Part shown: in pieces, positions 9,169 to 21,900 of the stretch
Numbering within the stretch: position 1 is the first letter of the stretch
Layout: each line of letters starts with the position of its first letter
Assembly: GCA_030789695.1 (NCBI GenBank)
Contig: CM061142.1
Coordinates: 359,451,486 to 359,515,485 of the forward strand
Length of the DNA: 64,000 nt
From: Scilla litardierei
Lineage: Eukaryota; Streptophyta; Magnoliopsida; Asparagales; Asparagaceae
Direction: 5' to 3'
Made by a program: the position numbers and the translations under genes
The notes under the pieces: model-generated
Databases searched by the model: none
Seen by the model: the letters and a program-made list of their open reading frames with translations, nothing else
What the model was told of the DNA's origin: nothing

Positions 9169-9205
9169 TGTGTGTGTATATATATATATCTCTCTCTCTC
9201 ACATA

Positions 9206-9570
9206 CACTACTACATAACCAGCTTTCAGCCACGGACAAATCCATGGCTGAAAGCCGAGTTTTCGTGGCTGACAAGTTCCGGCCACGGAAAAAATAATTC
9301 TGTGGCCGAAAATCCGTTGCTGATACCGTAGTCTCTAATGCCACCTTTGCCCACGGAATTTTTCGTTGGCGATAATCTGCCACAGGTTAACACCCATGGA
9401 TGCCCATGGCCAATAATCCGAATAAAAACAATATAAACGTATCTGCCATGGATAAATCCGTGGCGGATACCTAATTAAGGCCACAGAAATGTCCCTGGGC
9501 GATATATATAGGCCACGGATACTGGGCACGTAGCTAACATAATCATTGCATAAAAAATGTGGGCAAAAAC
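9206..9570 (+). mobile_element. CACTA-like element, left part
   Basis: Begins CACTACTACATAA, the CACTA (En/Spm) terminal signature. It is followed by many sub-terminal copies of GCCACGG/CCGTGGC in both orientations (for example CAGCCACGGACAAATCCATG). It is interrupted at 9570 by the chromovirus; the same type of repeats resumes at 54202. No transposase sequence is seen. Confidence 0.7.
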
Positions 9571-11197
9571 TGTAGTAGCCCATATATTATTATTATAATA
9601 AGGGTTAACCCCCCTCCACATTGATTACATGGCAACCACTTGAGAGAGGAAGCCCACAAGTGGCATGTAGTGGGACACATGTCAAGAGAGAGTGAGAGAA
9701 CCCATTCTCTCTTCCTTTAACAGCATACACAAAAAAAAGAAAGAAAGAAACACAACACAACCGGTTCATCTTGATCTTAGGAGAAGAAAATGTGGAGCTT
9801 TGTCAAAATTCTGGAAATTTGCTTAAAGGAAAGAGGTGACAGAGAAGAAGAGAAGAAGAGTAGAAGAGGAGAGAGGAGAAAGAAAGGTATAACCCTAACT
9901 TCTAATATCTTCATGGTTTCCCCCAAAAATTTTACATCTGGATTTAAGATTGAAATTTTCCAAGGTGTTGAAGATTTCAATGGATTTCTTGCAACATTGC
10001 AAGATATATGTTTGATTTCAAAAAAAAAGCTGATCGGTTTCGTCGCTGGCCGCCGCCGGCCTCCGGCCTTCGACCACCCAGGTCCGATGGCAGGGCTTGG
10101 GCGCTGCCTGGGGGCCTGGCCCCAAACCCAAATAGCTGGGTTCGGGTGGGCAACAGATTGATGGAGGAAGAAGAAACCAAATTTTCGGTTTAACCCAATA
10201 TGTTGTTTAAATTGATATTAGGTCCAGAATTTTCTCATAAAGACTGAAGTCTGCAAATTGCAGACAACCCCTATAATTCTAAGATTTATCTTTGAGACTC
10301 ATGGACTTTCTAAAACATTGTAGAAAGGCCAGTCATAAACAGGAAATGTGTATACAATAGTATGAACCTTGATGAAACAATACTAAGGATCAAATTGTTA
10401 TTATTCTAGGTATCATACGTCGTGGGTCATGAAAACGCTTTTAGTTGAACGCTACAAGGTGAGTACAAATTTTCTTACTGAAATAATTTTTATACAAAAT
10501 GTTGAATGAAACGTAATGTTTTATAGATTATTTTTCTTTAAAAAGGTGATTTATGACAGTTATTTCATAATATCCATAAAATTTTATGCTCTTGTAAGAA
10601 TAGTTTAATGTCAGAATTATTTTAAAAATGAAAACATTATTCAAAATAATGTGATTGTCATGAGCATAATACTTCGATTATGATTATTGTGCGAAATTTT
10701 GTGAAATACCACGAATTTCATATGTCCACTATGGAATGAACTGTTTAATATATGAGCCTGTCATATGGTATTGAGTGTACCTGTTTAAATATTGACATTC
10801 GATCACATATTAAAAGCTAAGTGCCACACCACATGAAAGGTGGGGGCCACCTCTAGAGTCTCATTTTCATACATGTGAATTGGTGTGTGTAACCTATGAC
10901 AAGGATTGGTACACTGTCCCCGGGTGACTAACAATTGATTTATCTGTCTACTGATGCCTTGCGCATTCCCATGCTACTGGGCCATAATTCGTAGCCCTAG
11001 TTGGACATTTGAGAGGGTTTACAAAAGAAAAGAAAAGAATTTTATTGTTCATTTGGTCATGTACTTTTCACATATCTGGAACCGTCATAAAAATGTCTTT
11101 AGCATATTTGGATATATATATATATATATATATACAAACATTCAATTGATACAGTTCAAGTAGTATTGTTATTACAATGCACAGTTTCTTAAATAAA

Positions 11198-11255
<58 letters not shown>

Positions 11256-11692
11256 TATCAAATTTATTAGTGAGAAATTTTGTACTCACTAAGCCGTGTA
11301 GCTTAACCCATGGTTTATTTTAAAACCATTTCAGATGCAACTTAACCTGCCCATCGGTGCTGGTAAGAGCAACAAAAGTCGATCCCAAGTGGAGTTTGAA
11401 ATTTTGTGCTAAGTACACTAGCATGTCAGATGTAGACATTTTGTTTTGTTTTGTTTTGTTTTAGAACTCCTTATTGTATGTTGTACTTGGATAGACATTT
11501 GTGATGTACTATATTTTGCTTTGGGCCTCTTAGAGAAACTTTCTGGATCCTATGTAGTTGGATGTATAATATGTAATGACCACTGAGGCTTGGCACGTGT
11601 ATGGGTTCATTCTCATATGCGTGTCGCCGCTATTACGCACCCCCTGTTCATAAGCTATTTAAGTCTTCTGCTACGAGATTTGGGGCGTTACA
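9571..11692 (+). repeat. 5' LTR of nested Tekay/Del-type chromovirus
   Basis: Runs TGTAGTAGCCC...TTGGGGCGTTACA, 2,122 bp. It is aligned over its length by the broken 3' LTR (26797-28229, 37972-38091, 53693-54196). AAAAC at 9566-9570 is repeated directly after the 3' LTR at 54197-54201, giving a 5-bp target duplication. It contains two TA microsatellites (11113-11134 and 11200-11252); the equivalent of the first in the 3' LTR hosts the LINE cluster. A GC-rich patch lies around 10040-10120. Confidence 0.92.
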
Positions 11693-11698
11693 GTAAGG

Positions 11699-11713
11699 TG
11701 GCATCACAGCGCC
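11699..11713 (+). promoter_or_regulatory. Primer-binding site of the chromovirus
   Basis: TGGCATCACAGCGCC, 6 nt after the LTR end. It resembles the initiator-methionine tRNA primer site usual for this lineage (TGGTATCAGAGCC) with mutations. The text after it (AAGGATTTAAGACGAAGATG) is also typical of the leader. Confidence 0.65.
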
Positions 11714-12053
11714 TATGTTTAGACCATAAGGATTTAAGACGAAGATGGGAGAAAGATTATATATATAATTCGAGGTTAATGGAATGTGACAAGGTCATAG
11801 GACGGGTCACTGAATGATATTCCTGTGATAGCGACGTGGTGCCCATACATCATGCACGCTGTCAAGTTTTATGTAAGGTATGAGACTTATATAAAATCAG
11901 TTATGCTTATGCAAACCTGAGGAATCCATGAAATGTCGCCCTTAACACAAGTCACGAGAGAACTATTAGAATAGCATATGTACATGTGATTAAATTGATT
12001 TCCTTATTGGATCTAATGGATGGTAACATGGTTTTCTTGTAGATCCTTCCTAT

Positions 12054-12625
12054 ATGTCGACCAGCACGAGCCTAGAGACTGAAAATGTTGTGGATGAGAA
12101 TTCCTTAGGAGCAAATTATGAAGAGGAGCTCATGGAGGAGGAGGAGGAGGATCCCATGGAAGAAGAAGAACCCATAGAAGAGGAGGATGAACCCATGGAA
12201 GAGGAGGAGGAGTAGCCCATGGAGGAGTTTTCAGAGGAGTTATCTGAGGATATGGTAGAGGCCGACATGGGGTATAACCTCAATATTCAACCCCTTGATG
12301 TTGTTAAGTTTGAGGACCTGAACCATTGGGGCTCTATGGGTGTGCCAATGAACTCTGTAAGGGGCAAATCAGATGTACCAACTATATGACATGAGGGGGG
12401 CCCCTCTGATTGAGCTCTCAGATGTTGTGGTTGTTGATTTGGATGTTTCTAGATTTTTTGTCGAGGTTCATAACATATCTGATACTATTGATATGATCGA
12501 AGTCGACAATGCTTCATTTTTTTGAGCCAACATCGCCTGGTGTAGATCCCTCGCATGAGATAATCCTAGTACATGATTCTGATTCGGAAGAGTCCGTGGC
12601 CTCTAATAGCGATGTAAATTTTTAG
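12054..12625 (+). pseudogene. Acidic reading frame upstream of gag (ORF0)
   Basis: An ATG at 12054, just after TTTTCTTGTAG (which resembles a 3' splice site), opens a strongly acidic frame: MSTSTSLETE, then repeated EEEEEDPMEEEEP-type blocks. It has a TAG after EEEE, continues PMEEFSEELSEDMVEADMG to a TGA near 12388, and needs two small frameshifts to give LIELSDVVVVDLDV and HDSDSEESVASNSDVNF before a TAG at 12623-12625. The sense and flow of the three segments suggest a decayed protein of roughly 190 residues, but this is inference. I recognise no domain. It lies between the primer site and gag, where this lineage is not generally described as coding. The alternative is a low-complexity leader. 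Confidence 0.45.
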
Positions 12626-12965
12626 GCCCTAGGCGACAACTAGTACAAGAGGGGTAGTATGTACTTTTGGGAACTTTTGTAGACCTTTTGTAAAGAGAAT
12701 GATTGAACTATCGTCTACAGAAATTTTTTGATGTAATACCTAGAAATGTTTGTATGTAAGAGTACATCTAATGGAAATGAAAATATATGTATATTTTTTT
12801 TGTATCGATGAAAGAAATGTCTTGGTGAATGAGGTTGATCTGATTATAGTAGTAAAACATTGTATGTTATGAAATTTAGGATGAATCATGCAAGCATTTC
12901 TGGCAATTGAAAATTTTTGTCATAAGTATGATTAAAAATTTGTTATTTTCTCTTCCATTTATAGG

Positions 12966-14069
12966 ATGGCTAATGGTAACAGTGATATTCCTATGAACCA
13001 AGAGATTGACCTAAATCAGACCAGCAATCAAACAATGGGATCTCGCACTGGCCAAGGACAAAGTTCGGGACAAAATTAGATGGAGACGAACGTTGTTGTC
13101 CAATTGCTATAAGGAATAACCAATATCATCCAGAGACAGCAAGACAAGATCGATCGAATCTAACCCACACAAGGAAATGATCAACCCAAGTTAAGAAGTG
13201 GCATGGCTGGGTTCAAAAGGCTAACCCCACCTACTTTTGAAGGTAGTACTGACCCAATGATGGCGGAGCATTGGATTTTTGAGATGGAAAAAGCATTTAC
13301 ATACATGAAATGCCCAGATAATGAGAAACTGGGATATGCAATTTTCATGTTGAAAGGGCGTGCCTATGGTTGGTGGCAACTCCAAGAGAGGACCTTAGGA
13401 GACAACGTTTATGACATGTCATGGGAAAATATCAAGAAGATTTTTTATGTGAAATACTTTCCACAGACAGTTCGAAAACAGAAGGAGCAAGAATTTCGAA
13501 ACTTGGAACAAGGCAAGATGAGTGTTGCTGATTACAAAGAGGAGTTCACTTATCTTTCCAAGTTTTCTCCGCACCTTGTTGCCGATGAAGAACAACGAGC
13601 TCGTCGTTTTAAAGAAGGGCTTCGACCTAAACTTAGAAATGATGTCAGCTCCTTTGAACTTCCCATGTATGCAACTGTATTAAAGAAGACCCTAGATATT
13701 GAGAAGAATGAATTTGATACAAGATCAAAGAAAGAATCTGGAGGGGATCATTCTAAGAAGAGGTTTCGGTTTGGGGGAAATGGTGGTTATAAAGGGAATT
13801 ATCAAAGCAAGAAGCCACATGTGGTGCGTAAGGAGGGATCCAACCCAGTTCAGACGACTGTGAAGTGTAAAGTATGTGGAAAGTCTGGCCATGACAAGAA
13901 GAGTTGTTGGAGGGTTACAGGTGCATGCTTGAGATGTGGCCAAAAGGATCATCGGATTTCGGATTGTCCTATGATGCAACAATCTCAAAAAATATCCCAA
14001 ACCGGGCAGTCCAGTGGATCAAATCAAAAACCTCAAGCTAGAGCCAGAGTGTACTCCCTGACTGAGTAG
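12966..14069 (+). pseudogene. Chromovirus gag (broken)
   Basis: Capsid/nucleocapsid precursor. The ATG at 12966 (MANGNSDIPM) is in frame with the long open part from 13203, but three stops fall between them: a TAG just before ATGGAGACG, a TAA and another TAA. Each is one C-to-T step from CAG or CAA. The capsid part has FEGSTDPMMAEHWIFEMEK, a WWQL motif and FYVKYFPQTVRKQKEQEF. Two CCHC knuckles follow in the last third: CKVCGKSGHDKKSC and CLRCGQKDHRISDC, both CX2CX4HX4C. A TAG at 14067-14069 (again CAG to TAG) separates gag from the protease region, which in relatives is one continuous polyprotein. Length is normal for the family. Confidence 0.9.
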
Positions 14070-16176
14070 GAGGCTCAAGCTAACAATGACGTAGTATCTG
14101 GTAGTATCTGGTAACATCTCTTTTTGATTCTAGAGCCTCTCATTCTTTTATTGCCGCACAGTTCACTATAAGGAATCATTTACCATGTGATACTTTAACT
14201 CAAGACTGGGTAGTTAGTACACCTGGAGGTAGTATGTTAATATCAAATATAGGATACAAGGGTAAAATTAAGATTGTAGACGAGGAGTTTCCAGTGGATC
14301 TAGTTTTACTTGAGATGCATGACTTTGATATCATCTTGGCGATGGATTGGCTTTCTGCAAATCATGCTTCCATCTTATGTTATGAAAAGAAGGTGTTATT
14401 TAGATTACCTAGAAAGCCTAAATTTTGTTTTGAGAGCAGTAGAGCTCGTGAACCTTTACGGATAATCTCCACCATAAGAGCTTTCTGCCTATTGAGGGAT
14501 GGATGTTATGGTTATATAGCCTCTCTAAAGGAGTTGAAAGATGAGGGAAAGGTGAGTTTAGAGGATATCCCTATTGTTTGAGATTTTCCCGATGTATTTC
14601 CTGAAGAACTTCCTGGGATGCCTCCAGATAGAGAAATTTAGTTTTCCATTGATCTGGAACAGGCACAGGCCCTATTTCCAAGGCACCATATCGGATGGCT
14701 AAAGCAGAACTAAAGGAACTGAAAGAGAAATTGCAGGAGCTTTTAGATAAGTGCTTTATCAGGCCCAGCGTGTTACCATGGGGCGCGCCAGTATTGTTTG
14801 TGAGAAAGAAGGACGAGAGTTTCCGCCTGTGCATTGACTACAGAGAGTTAAATCAAATGACAATAAAAAACAAGTATCCATTACCAAGGATTGATGATTT
14901 ATTTGATTAGTTGCAAGGAGCTCAATTGTTCTCAAAAATTGATTTGAGGTCTGGCTACTATCAATTGAAGATTAAGGCAGATGATGTTCCAAAAACTTCA
15001 TTTCGTACCCGTTATGGTCACTATGAATTTCTAGTGTTACCATTCGGATTGACGAACACACATGTTGCTTTTATGGACCTTATGAACAGAGTGTTCAAGC
15101 CATATTTGGATAATTTTGTAGTAGTTTTCATTGATGACATTCTGGTATATTCGAGAAACAAGGAGCAACATGCGGAACATTTGAAGTGTGTACTACAGAC
15201 CTTAAGAAGTGAGAAGTTATTTGCAAAGCTTAAGAAGTGTGAATTCTGGTTGGAGAGCGTTTCATTTCTTGGCCATGTCATATCCAAAGATGGAATCGCT
15301 GTAGACCCTATGAAGGTAGAAGCTGTAGTTAATTGGAAGAGACCAACTACTATCTCGGAGATTCGTAGTTTTCTGGGCATAGCTGGGTATTACATGAGGT
15401 TTGTAGAAGGATTCTCAAGAATTGCCACCTCGATGACCCGTTTTGTTAGAAAGGGGGTCAAATTTGACTCGACAGAGGAGTGTGAATGGAGCTTCAGAGA
15501 ATTAAAACAAAAATTGGTATCAGCACCCGTGTTAACCACACCATCGAGAGATGAAGGATTTACAATCTTCAGTGATGCTTCAAGGAAATGGTTGGGTTGT
15601 GTACTTATGCAAAATGGAAGAGTTGTAGCCTATGACTCCAGTTAATTGAAGCCATATGAGGAGAACTACCTAACCCATGATCTGGAACTAGCGGCGGTAT
15701 TCTTTGCGCTTAAGATTTGGAGGCATTATCATTATGGTGTATGGTGTAAAATTTATACAGATCACAAAAGTCTGAAGTATATCTTCACTCAGAAGGAATT
15801 GAATTTAAGGCAAAGGAGATGGCTAGAACTATTAAAGGATTATGATTTAACAATAAATTACCATCCAGGTAAGGCAAATGTAGTCGCAGATGCCCTTAGC
15901 CGTAAGAGTTGAAGTAACTTGGCATGCCTTTTAACATCTCAGAGATACATATTAATAGTCGCAGATGCCCTTAGCCGTAAGAGTTGAAGTAACTTGGCAT
16001 GCCTTTTAACATCTCAGAGATACATATTAAGAGACTTGGACAGCATGGGAGTCGAAATTAGATCTCATCATACTCAAGCATTATTGGCAACTAGTATGGT
16101 GCAACCCTCGTTAGTGGAAGAAATAACGGTCCGCCAAACTGAAGATCCCAAACTACAGAAAATCATAGAGGATATG
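14070..16176 (+). pseudogene. Chromovirus pol, part 1: protease, reverse transcriptase, RNase H
   Basis: Continues the polyprotein after gag. The protease is damaged: an 11-bp repeat (GTAGTATCTG twice) shifts the frame, and the active site DTG/DSG is replaced by DSR in FDSRASHSF. Then come the linker FPDVFPEELPG and the reverse transcriptase, with [32 protein letters not shown] and the catalytic FIDD in [11 protein letters not shown]. RNase H follows with [21 protein letters not shown] and [11 protein letters not shown], ending [10 protein letters not shown]. Stops at 14579, 14639, 14908, 15643 and 15910 can each be explained by C-to-T changes in CGA, CAG or CAA. A frameshift lies near 14660. 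The frame is cut after KLQKIIEDM by LARD1; part 2 resumes at 25386. Confidence 0.92.
15881..16030 (+). repeat. Exact 75-bp tandem duplication in pol
   Basis: 15881-15955 and 15956-16030 are identical by eye. The unit runs from TAGTCGCAGATGC to ACATATTAA and covers the end of RNase H. Because 75 is a multiple of 3 the frame is kept. Confidence 0.95.
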
Positions 16177-17175
16177 TGTCACGCCCCGCTTCCCAAAAAC
16201 GTGGAGGTGAAGCGTGAGAAGGTCCGCTCAGACTTGAAGCTACAAAGCCGCAAGTCCGATAAGCGTCAATCACTTTAAACTGCAGGTCCTTGCAACGCGA
16301 AACGAAACAAAGATAATAATAACGAAAAGAGACAAAAGTACATCTCAGAATATCCATAATAATAAATGTCAACATCGCAGAAAAGCCACCAGGCTACAAA
16401 TAAAAGAGTCTAAAGGAGGCCCAGCATGGCCAACAAAAGTACAAAGTACGAAAACAAAGAAAAGGTGCAAGCACCGACATCTAACAGCAACCTAAAGCAA
16501 AAGCAAGTAAAATCAGTCTCTAAGACTGGTCTCCGGTGTCCTCGAACTCCTCAACGAACGTAGGCTCTGGCTCAGCGTCAGCAAACACCTCGTCCTCAGC
16601 AACTATCTCTGGCTCAGGGTCTAACATGTGGCACCCAAAGAGAAAGGGGCACATGTCAGCAAGTCTGGAAGACTTGTGCAAGGAAACTAGAAGTGGGAAA
16701 AGGAAAGCAACCTAGCAGTTCTAGCATGAATGCGATGACATGGCAGTTTAAAGTATGAGTGCAACAGGTAAAGTAAAGTAAGGTACGAGCATGGCATGGC
16801 ATTCACAAGACAAGTACAAGACAAGTAAAGAAAGCACCTCGTGCACAGAGATTCCGCCTTTTGGCTAGAGTGGCTGCGCGGGCCAACTCCTAAGCTCAAG
16901 CGAACGTTTATCCCTACCCCTCCACGTGTATCGAGCCAGGGCATTACCCCCGAACTTGGAATGCTCGCTTCTGGACCACGAGCCAGGAAGTGTGTAAACA
17001 AGTATGGCGTAGGGGTGCACCTAGCCGGACAAGTAGTACAAGGACAAGTATTGTAGCGTGTGCTACGATGCAACAATCAATGCATGGATGACATGGCATG
17101 GCAAGTAGTAAAGCGTACAAGTAAGAAAAGTAAACGTGACAGTTTAGCATGCATGAATGACAATTTTAATGGTTG

Positions 17176-17352
17176 GATCTAGCTTCGTTGTCAAGCTAGA
17201 TCATTTAGGTGACGGATCTAGTTTCGTTGTCAAACTAGATCAAGTAGGCGTCTAGCCAGCTATCATTTCACTGACTAGTCTCTTTTACGCTAAAAGCAAG
17301 TAAGTGGCCTAAAAACATGGCCCTACACAAAAGTTGGCAAGTTTCACTTGCC
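17176..17352 (-). other. Hairpin cluster in LARD1 left LTR
   Basis: Two adjacent hairpins share the loop CGTTGTC but have different, compensated stems: GATCTAGCTT/AAGCTAGATC (17176-17202) and GATCTAGTTT/AAACTAGATC (17215-17241). Next, CTAGCCAG/CTGACTAG encloses the 11-nt loop CTATCATTTCA (17252-17278). Its single mismatch is a G-U wobble in the sense (minus) RNA. GGCAAGT/ACTTGCC follows at 17336-17352. GTAGC-GTGT-GCTAC lies at 17053-17066. The right LTR has the same set at 23560-23736. Confidence 0.75.
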
Positions 17353-18400
17353 TGCAACTATCACGTCAAGAAAACCGTCCAACGAGTCCAAGTCACGATT
17401 CCTACGTGCACAAGTCCACCGGCCTACATCCGTTTTATTAATCTTGATTAGTAAGTTCTAAAACATTTAAAAATACTTTAAGATACTGATTTTTTAGTCT
17501 TGATTAGCATGCAATAGGGTTGGGGGTCCTAGGGGTGCAAAACGTTACCTCAACACGACGCGAAAGCTACACCGGCGTCGGGTAGCGACGCCGGGGGTTG
17601 GAATAATAAGATCACGCTCCAAGTCCAGATTCCAGTTAGATTCCTCGCTGGAAATTTCAGAGCAAATAACCCGGGCGACGATTCCAGATTCCAAAGCTCG
17701 TACGTGCGACGACGGGCTACGACGTGCGACGACGTCGTACGCGGCAAGTCGTCGAAGAGAACGTACCAAAGTGGGGCCCACAGTAGTCCTAGGGACCTTT
17801 GGGGAACCCACAATAACTCTGGAGAACTTGGGGGGCCCACGGAGGCAAGTGGTGCGACGGATGCGGGGTTGCGACAAGTGGCCGTCGGTCGTACAGCCTC
17901 GGTGCGGGGAGACTTGTCGGTCAGACACGTTGGGCGGCGCTGTTGCAGCGTTGGGGGTCGGTCGCAGCAGCGGGGTGCGGCGTTTCCTTCGGTCAGACCG
18001 ATAGGGATCCTCGGTCGTTCGCTTGGGATGCGGGGCTGGCAGCGTTGCAGCGTGCAGCGCTTGGGGCGCTCGGTCACAGCGGGCGTTTCCTTCGGTCGGG
18101 CACGGAGCGGAGCGGGGGAACGAAGCGGAGCGCTGTGCGGGGGTCGGTGCGGAGCGGGGCCTCGGTCAGACCGAGAGCTCCTCTCGGCCAAGCGGGGGAA
18201 CGGGGCGGCGGTCGATGCTGTGTGCGGAGTGGCGATGGATGCGGGCGAGGCGGCCGGTCAGAGCGGGTGGATGCGGGGGTTTTCTTCGGTCGGACGGGGT
18301 GCTGAACGTCGCAACGTTGCGACGATTCGTCGCAACGTCCAAAATGAGTTTGGAAGAGGCTAGGGCTAATTTCTTTGGAAAATAGGTCTTGCTAGGGGTT

Positions 18401-18410
18401 GCTTATATAG
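18401..18410 (-). promoter_or_regulatory. TATA box of LARD1 (left LTR)
   Basis: The minus strand reads CTATATAAGC, about 590 nt from the LTR start. It is followed by AACCCCTAGCAAGACC and a GC-rich leader. The active 5' copy is in the right LTR at 24785-24794. Confidence 0.6.
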
Positions 18411-18996
18411 TATAGATAGGTTGACTTGGTCTAGGGCTAAATCTAATAGGATTAGAAGTTCAAAAAGATTTAAAATTTGAAATTTAATTACTCCATCTCA
18501 TCCAAGGGTTTGACCTGGTCCAAATGAGCTGGAAATTGGCTCAAAAATTCTTTAAAACGTTTAAAACTTAAATAAATTTTATTTGGCCGAAAATAATTTA
18601 TAAATTAATTATTAAAAATAATATAAAACTTGTAAAAATTATAAAAGTGGTCAAATAAACTCCAAAAATTATAAAATAAATATCGGGGTGATCGTGATGA
18701 CGAATGTGAGCTAACTAAGAAGACGGATCTCAAATTCGACGTCGGACGACGAAACTAAAAATAGAAACGTCTCCCGTCAAGAGTGAGAATCGTCACGTCT
18801 CATCGAGTAAGTTTAAATTGTGGGAAAACGACTCGAGAAACGTCGTTCCAAAATAGTGCCACTATTTAATACTCTCAGAGACGTTCGCAACGGCATATCA
18901 CACAAAAGTGTTCACCAACAAACAAAGTCTAAAACAAACACGTGCACGGCCAAAAGCACGTGCACGAAAAACGTACCACGAAAAGTGGTCGTTACA

Positions 18997-21900
18997 TCCT
19001 CCCCACCTTAGAATAAAGTCCGTCCTCGGACTTTCTAATATAGCTAAGCGCTCTAGTAACTACCCCAGTCAAGCCACATATAATAATTCAACCAGGTATA
19101 GTCATTACAGGTGCTCATGTACGCACTAGGTAGTTAAACATAAACACTACCAACACGTATATATATACATTCACGTACGTCATATATTTATACTTATTAT
19201 TGTCAGTCAATTTCATACATGTATTTCAATCATATTTATATAAACATACATCCATTATATAACTACTACTTACCTAACACAACCAATATTTCAGATACTC
19301 ACATAAGGATAGTTTCACACTTAGCCAATACAATCATGCTCTACCTATATGTAGCTACCTATGCACAAACATCAAGGGTATACTACCCTCTGATAATCCC
19401 TAGTATTCATCCAGAACTAAACACATCAACACATGTAATCACACCATACCATAATTAATCAAGTTTCACTACATATATATATATATATATTCACCACTAC
19501 TATAGTTTCACAATATATAGTCATTCAAATACATGCAAATAGTACACCATATATTCACATCACGTACGGTCCTCTAACTATATTTACGTCACGCCACATA
19601 TATCTTAGTCATCAATACTTATAACTAAGCACATACTTACCCGTGCATGGTGCACACCCATACACGCTAACATTTCATTTACATACACCAATCATACCAT
19701 TATATAACTAGCACACAACCACACCTAGTTTTAGCTAGTACACATACGTTCACACAAGCAAGTCCTTAGTAAATAACTATACCACAAGACCCACACCTAT
19801 AACTATATACTGGCGTAGCGACCCACAATCATGTGCGTAGCACAACCAGGCACAAACACTCCTATCACTATACATACATCAAACATCGCTATATTCAAAC
19901 TACAACCATACATTTAATATACTTAGAGTATACCCACTCAAGCTTGGGTGAGACTCAATACACATATCCGAATATTCTATATACGTAACACGACATTCAT
20001 ACCTATACCAATACCACTCCCCTATATATACATCTACCAATACAACCGTATACATACCATAAGTCATTCACTTAATATTTAATCAAGTAATACTCACATA
20101 GTTAAATCAATTTATATACCATAATAATAGTAATACAGACATCAGCACATATATACTTATAATACCCTCCCTAGTACAAACATTTACCGTATAGCCACAC
20201 ATAAGTAATGTATATATATTCACACCATAGCCTACTACCTATAGCTAGTATACCAACACCTATACATACATAGTTAGGATGTGCAATGGTCACGTATACC
20301 TCGCGGTATACACTCATTCAACATCCCGAAAGCAAGCAATATCAATCAAAATTATAATCCTACTATCATATGTATAACACATATATAAAACATAACTACT
20401 TACATATAAGCACATATATATCTACCTACGAGCACATACTCACACGTACTAGTATATGGGTCACTCAATAGGCCTACTTACTTAACTATACATACACTTA
20501 TTATTATCACACCTAGCACACACATAACTTTACCAATCATTTTATTTCAACCATTATAAGTATCTCTTACTACATACACAACTTAGATATTCCAACGCTA
20601 ATTCAAATATACACAAGCATCCCTAGTATAGTATATCTAACCACTCACAAGTCTATACATTCTAGCACACAAACAACTTCATAATATCACGAATAACTCC
20701 AAGTACATATATATATCACACAGTAGGCAAGCATCAATATACTATGGGGGCACACTCATTCAAGCCCACGTACACAACTGCACCACGACTATCTCACAAG
20801 GTCCAAGGGCCTACTAACAATTAAGGGTTGACACAGACATTGACGGACCCTAAGGCCTAAGCAATGAAGAGAGACGAGGTCGTGACGAGGGAAGGATCGA
20901 TAAGCACGAGTTCAGATAGGACGAATACAAGGAGACAGTTTGGTTAGGGAAAACATTGGCTCAATGGTGATGTTTAGGTTGAAGGAAAGGAGAGTGGTGA
21001 TGCTTACAAAGGATGGAGAAAAGAAAATAGGGTAAAAGCGCAAGCTGAAATACGTGGATTTTGAAAACTGTCATTCTTCAAAAGTTAAAATCCCAGCCTG
21101 AAAAGAATTATTTGGAGATTGATAAAACGAGTTCAAAATAAATTTGAGTCGAATATTCATAATAATAGAAAATGGTCTATTGGTTTTAAAAATCATTTTA
21201 AAAGGAAGTAAAATTATTTACACGGATATTAAGGACATGGTTTAGAAAATTTATACGTCAGTAATTTAATATAATGTTGCCAAAAGTTTTTGAAAGTCGG
21301 AGAATGGAATCAAGCAACAGAAAAATTTAAAATCAGGTTAAATGCTTTCAAAACTTTGGGCTATGGAAAATTGTAGATAATCAATTTGAAACTACTTTTA
21401 GAAAACCATGGTTTGCCAAAAAAATGAAACAGATTTGCACAAGGTTCTTAATATACGAGCTCAACAAGTCTGGCACGGATATAAAAATATAATTGAAATT
21501 CAATTTGGTTGAGAAATTTTTCTAAAAGCGTGTATGGTGAGCGGAAAGAAAATAATAGTAATTTAGCATAAGAATTATCAAGATCGAATAGCAAATCTTT
21601 AAAATCAAATCAGGGAGGGTCTAAAGCAGGAAGAGGCTATGAAAATAGTAATTTTGCAAAAATCTGAAGTAGCGAAAACGACGAGCAAGTCTAACTTGCT
21701 GAAAGCTGCAATTCCATATGTCTTGAAAGTATATTAAGGTAAACACGGCGTATCATTCGAATAACACAAATAAGAGGGAAAATTATAAATCGAATTGGGC
21801 AGGGCAAAAGTAAAACTAATATATGAAAGAACGACACATTTACATAAGTATGAAAAATATAGGCTGGGAAAATACCATAAGCCAGTATTCAAAAATTCCG

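Larger units (their letters stand above)
16177..18996 (-). repeat. LARD1 3' LTR (left copy)
   Basis: 2,820 bp, TGTCACGCCCCG...GTCGTTACA on the + strand. It is the same length as the right copy and differs from it at about a dozen positions I could spot (for example near 16976, 17405, 17455, 17592, 17626, 17800, 17937 and 18707). That is below 1%, so the insertion is recent relative to its host element. Open frames on both strands between 17545 and 18385 come from a GC-rich patch and are not credible genes. Confidence 0.95.

Noticed and set aside
17550..18191. Minus-strand frame of 213 codons, and overlapping + frames to 219 codons, in LARD1 LTR (copies at 23934-24747)
   Set aside because: They lie in a GC-rich patch, are open on both strands and have no domain. 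They are conserved between the two LTRs only because the LTRs are near-identical.
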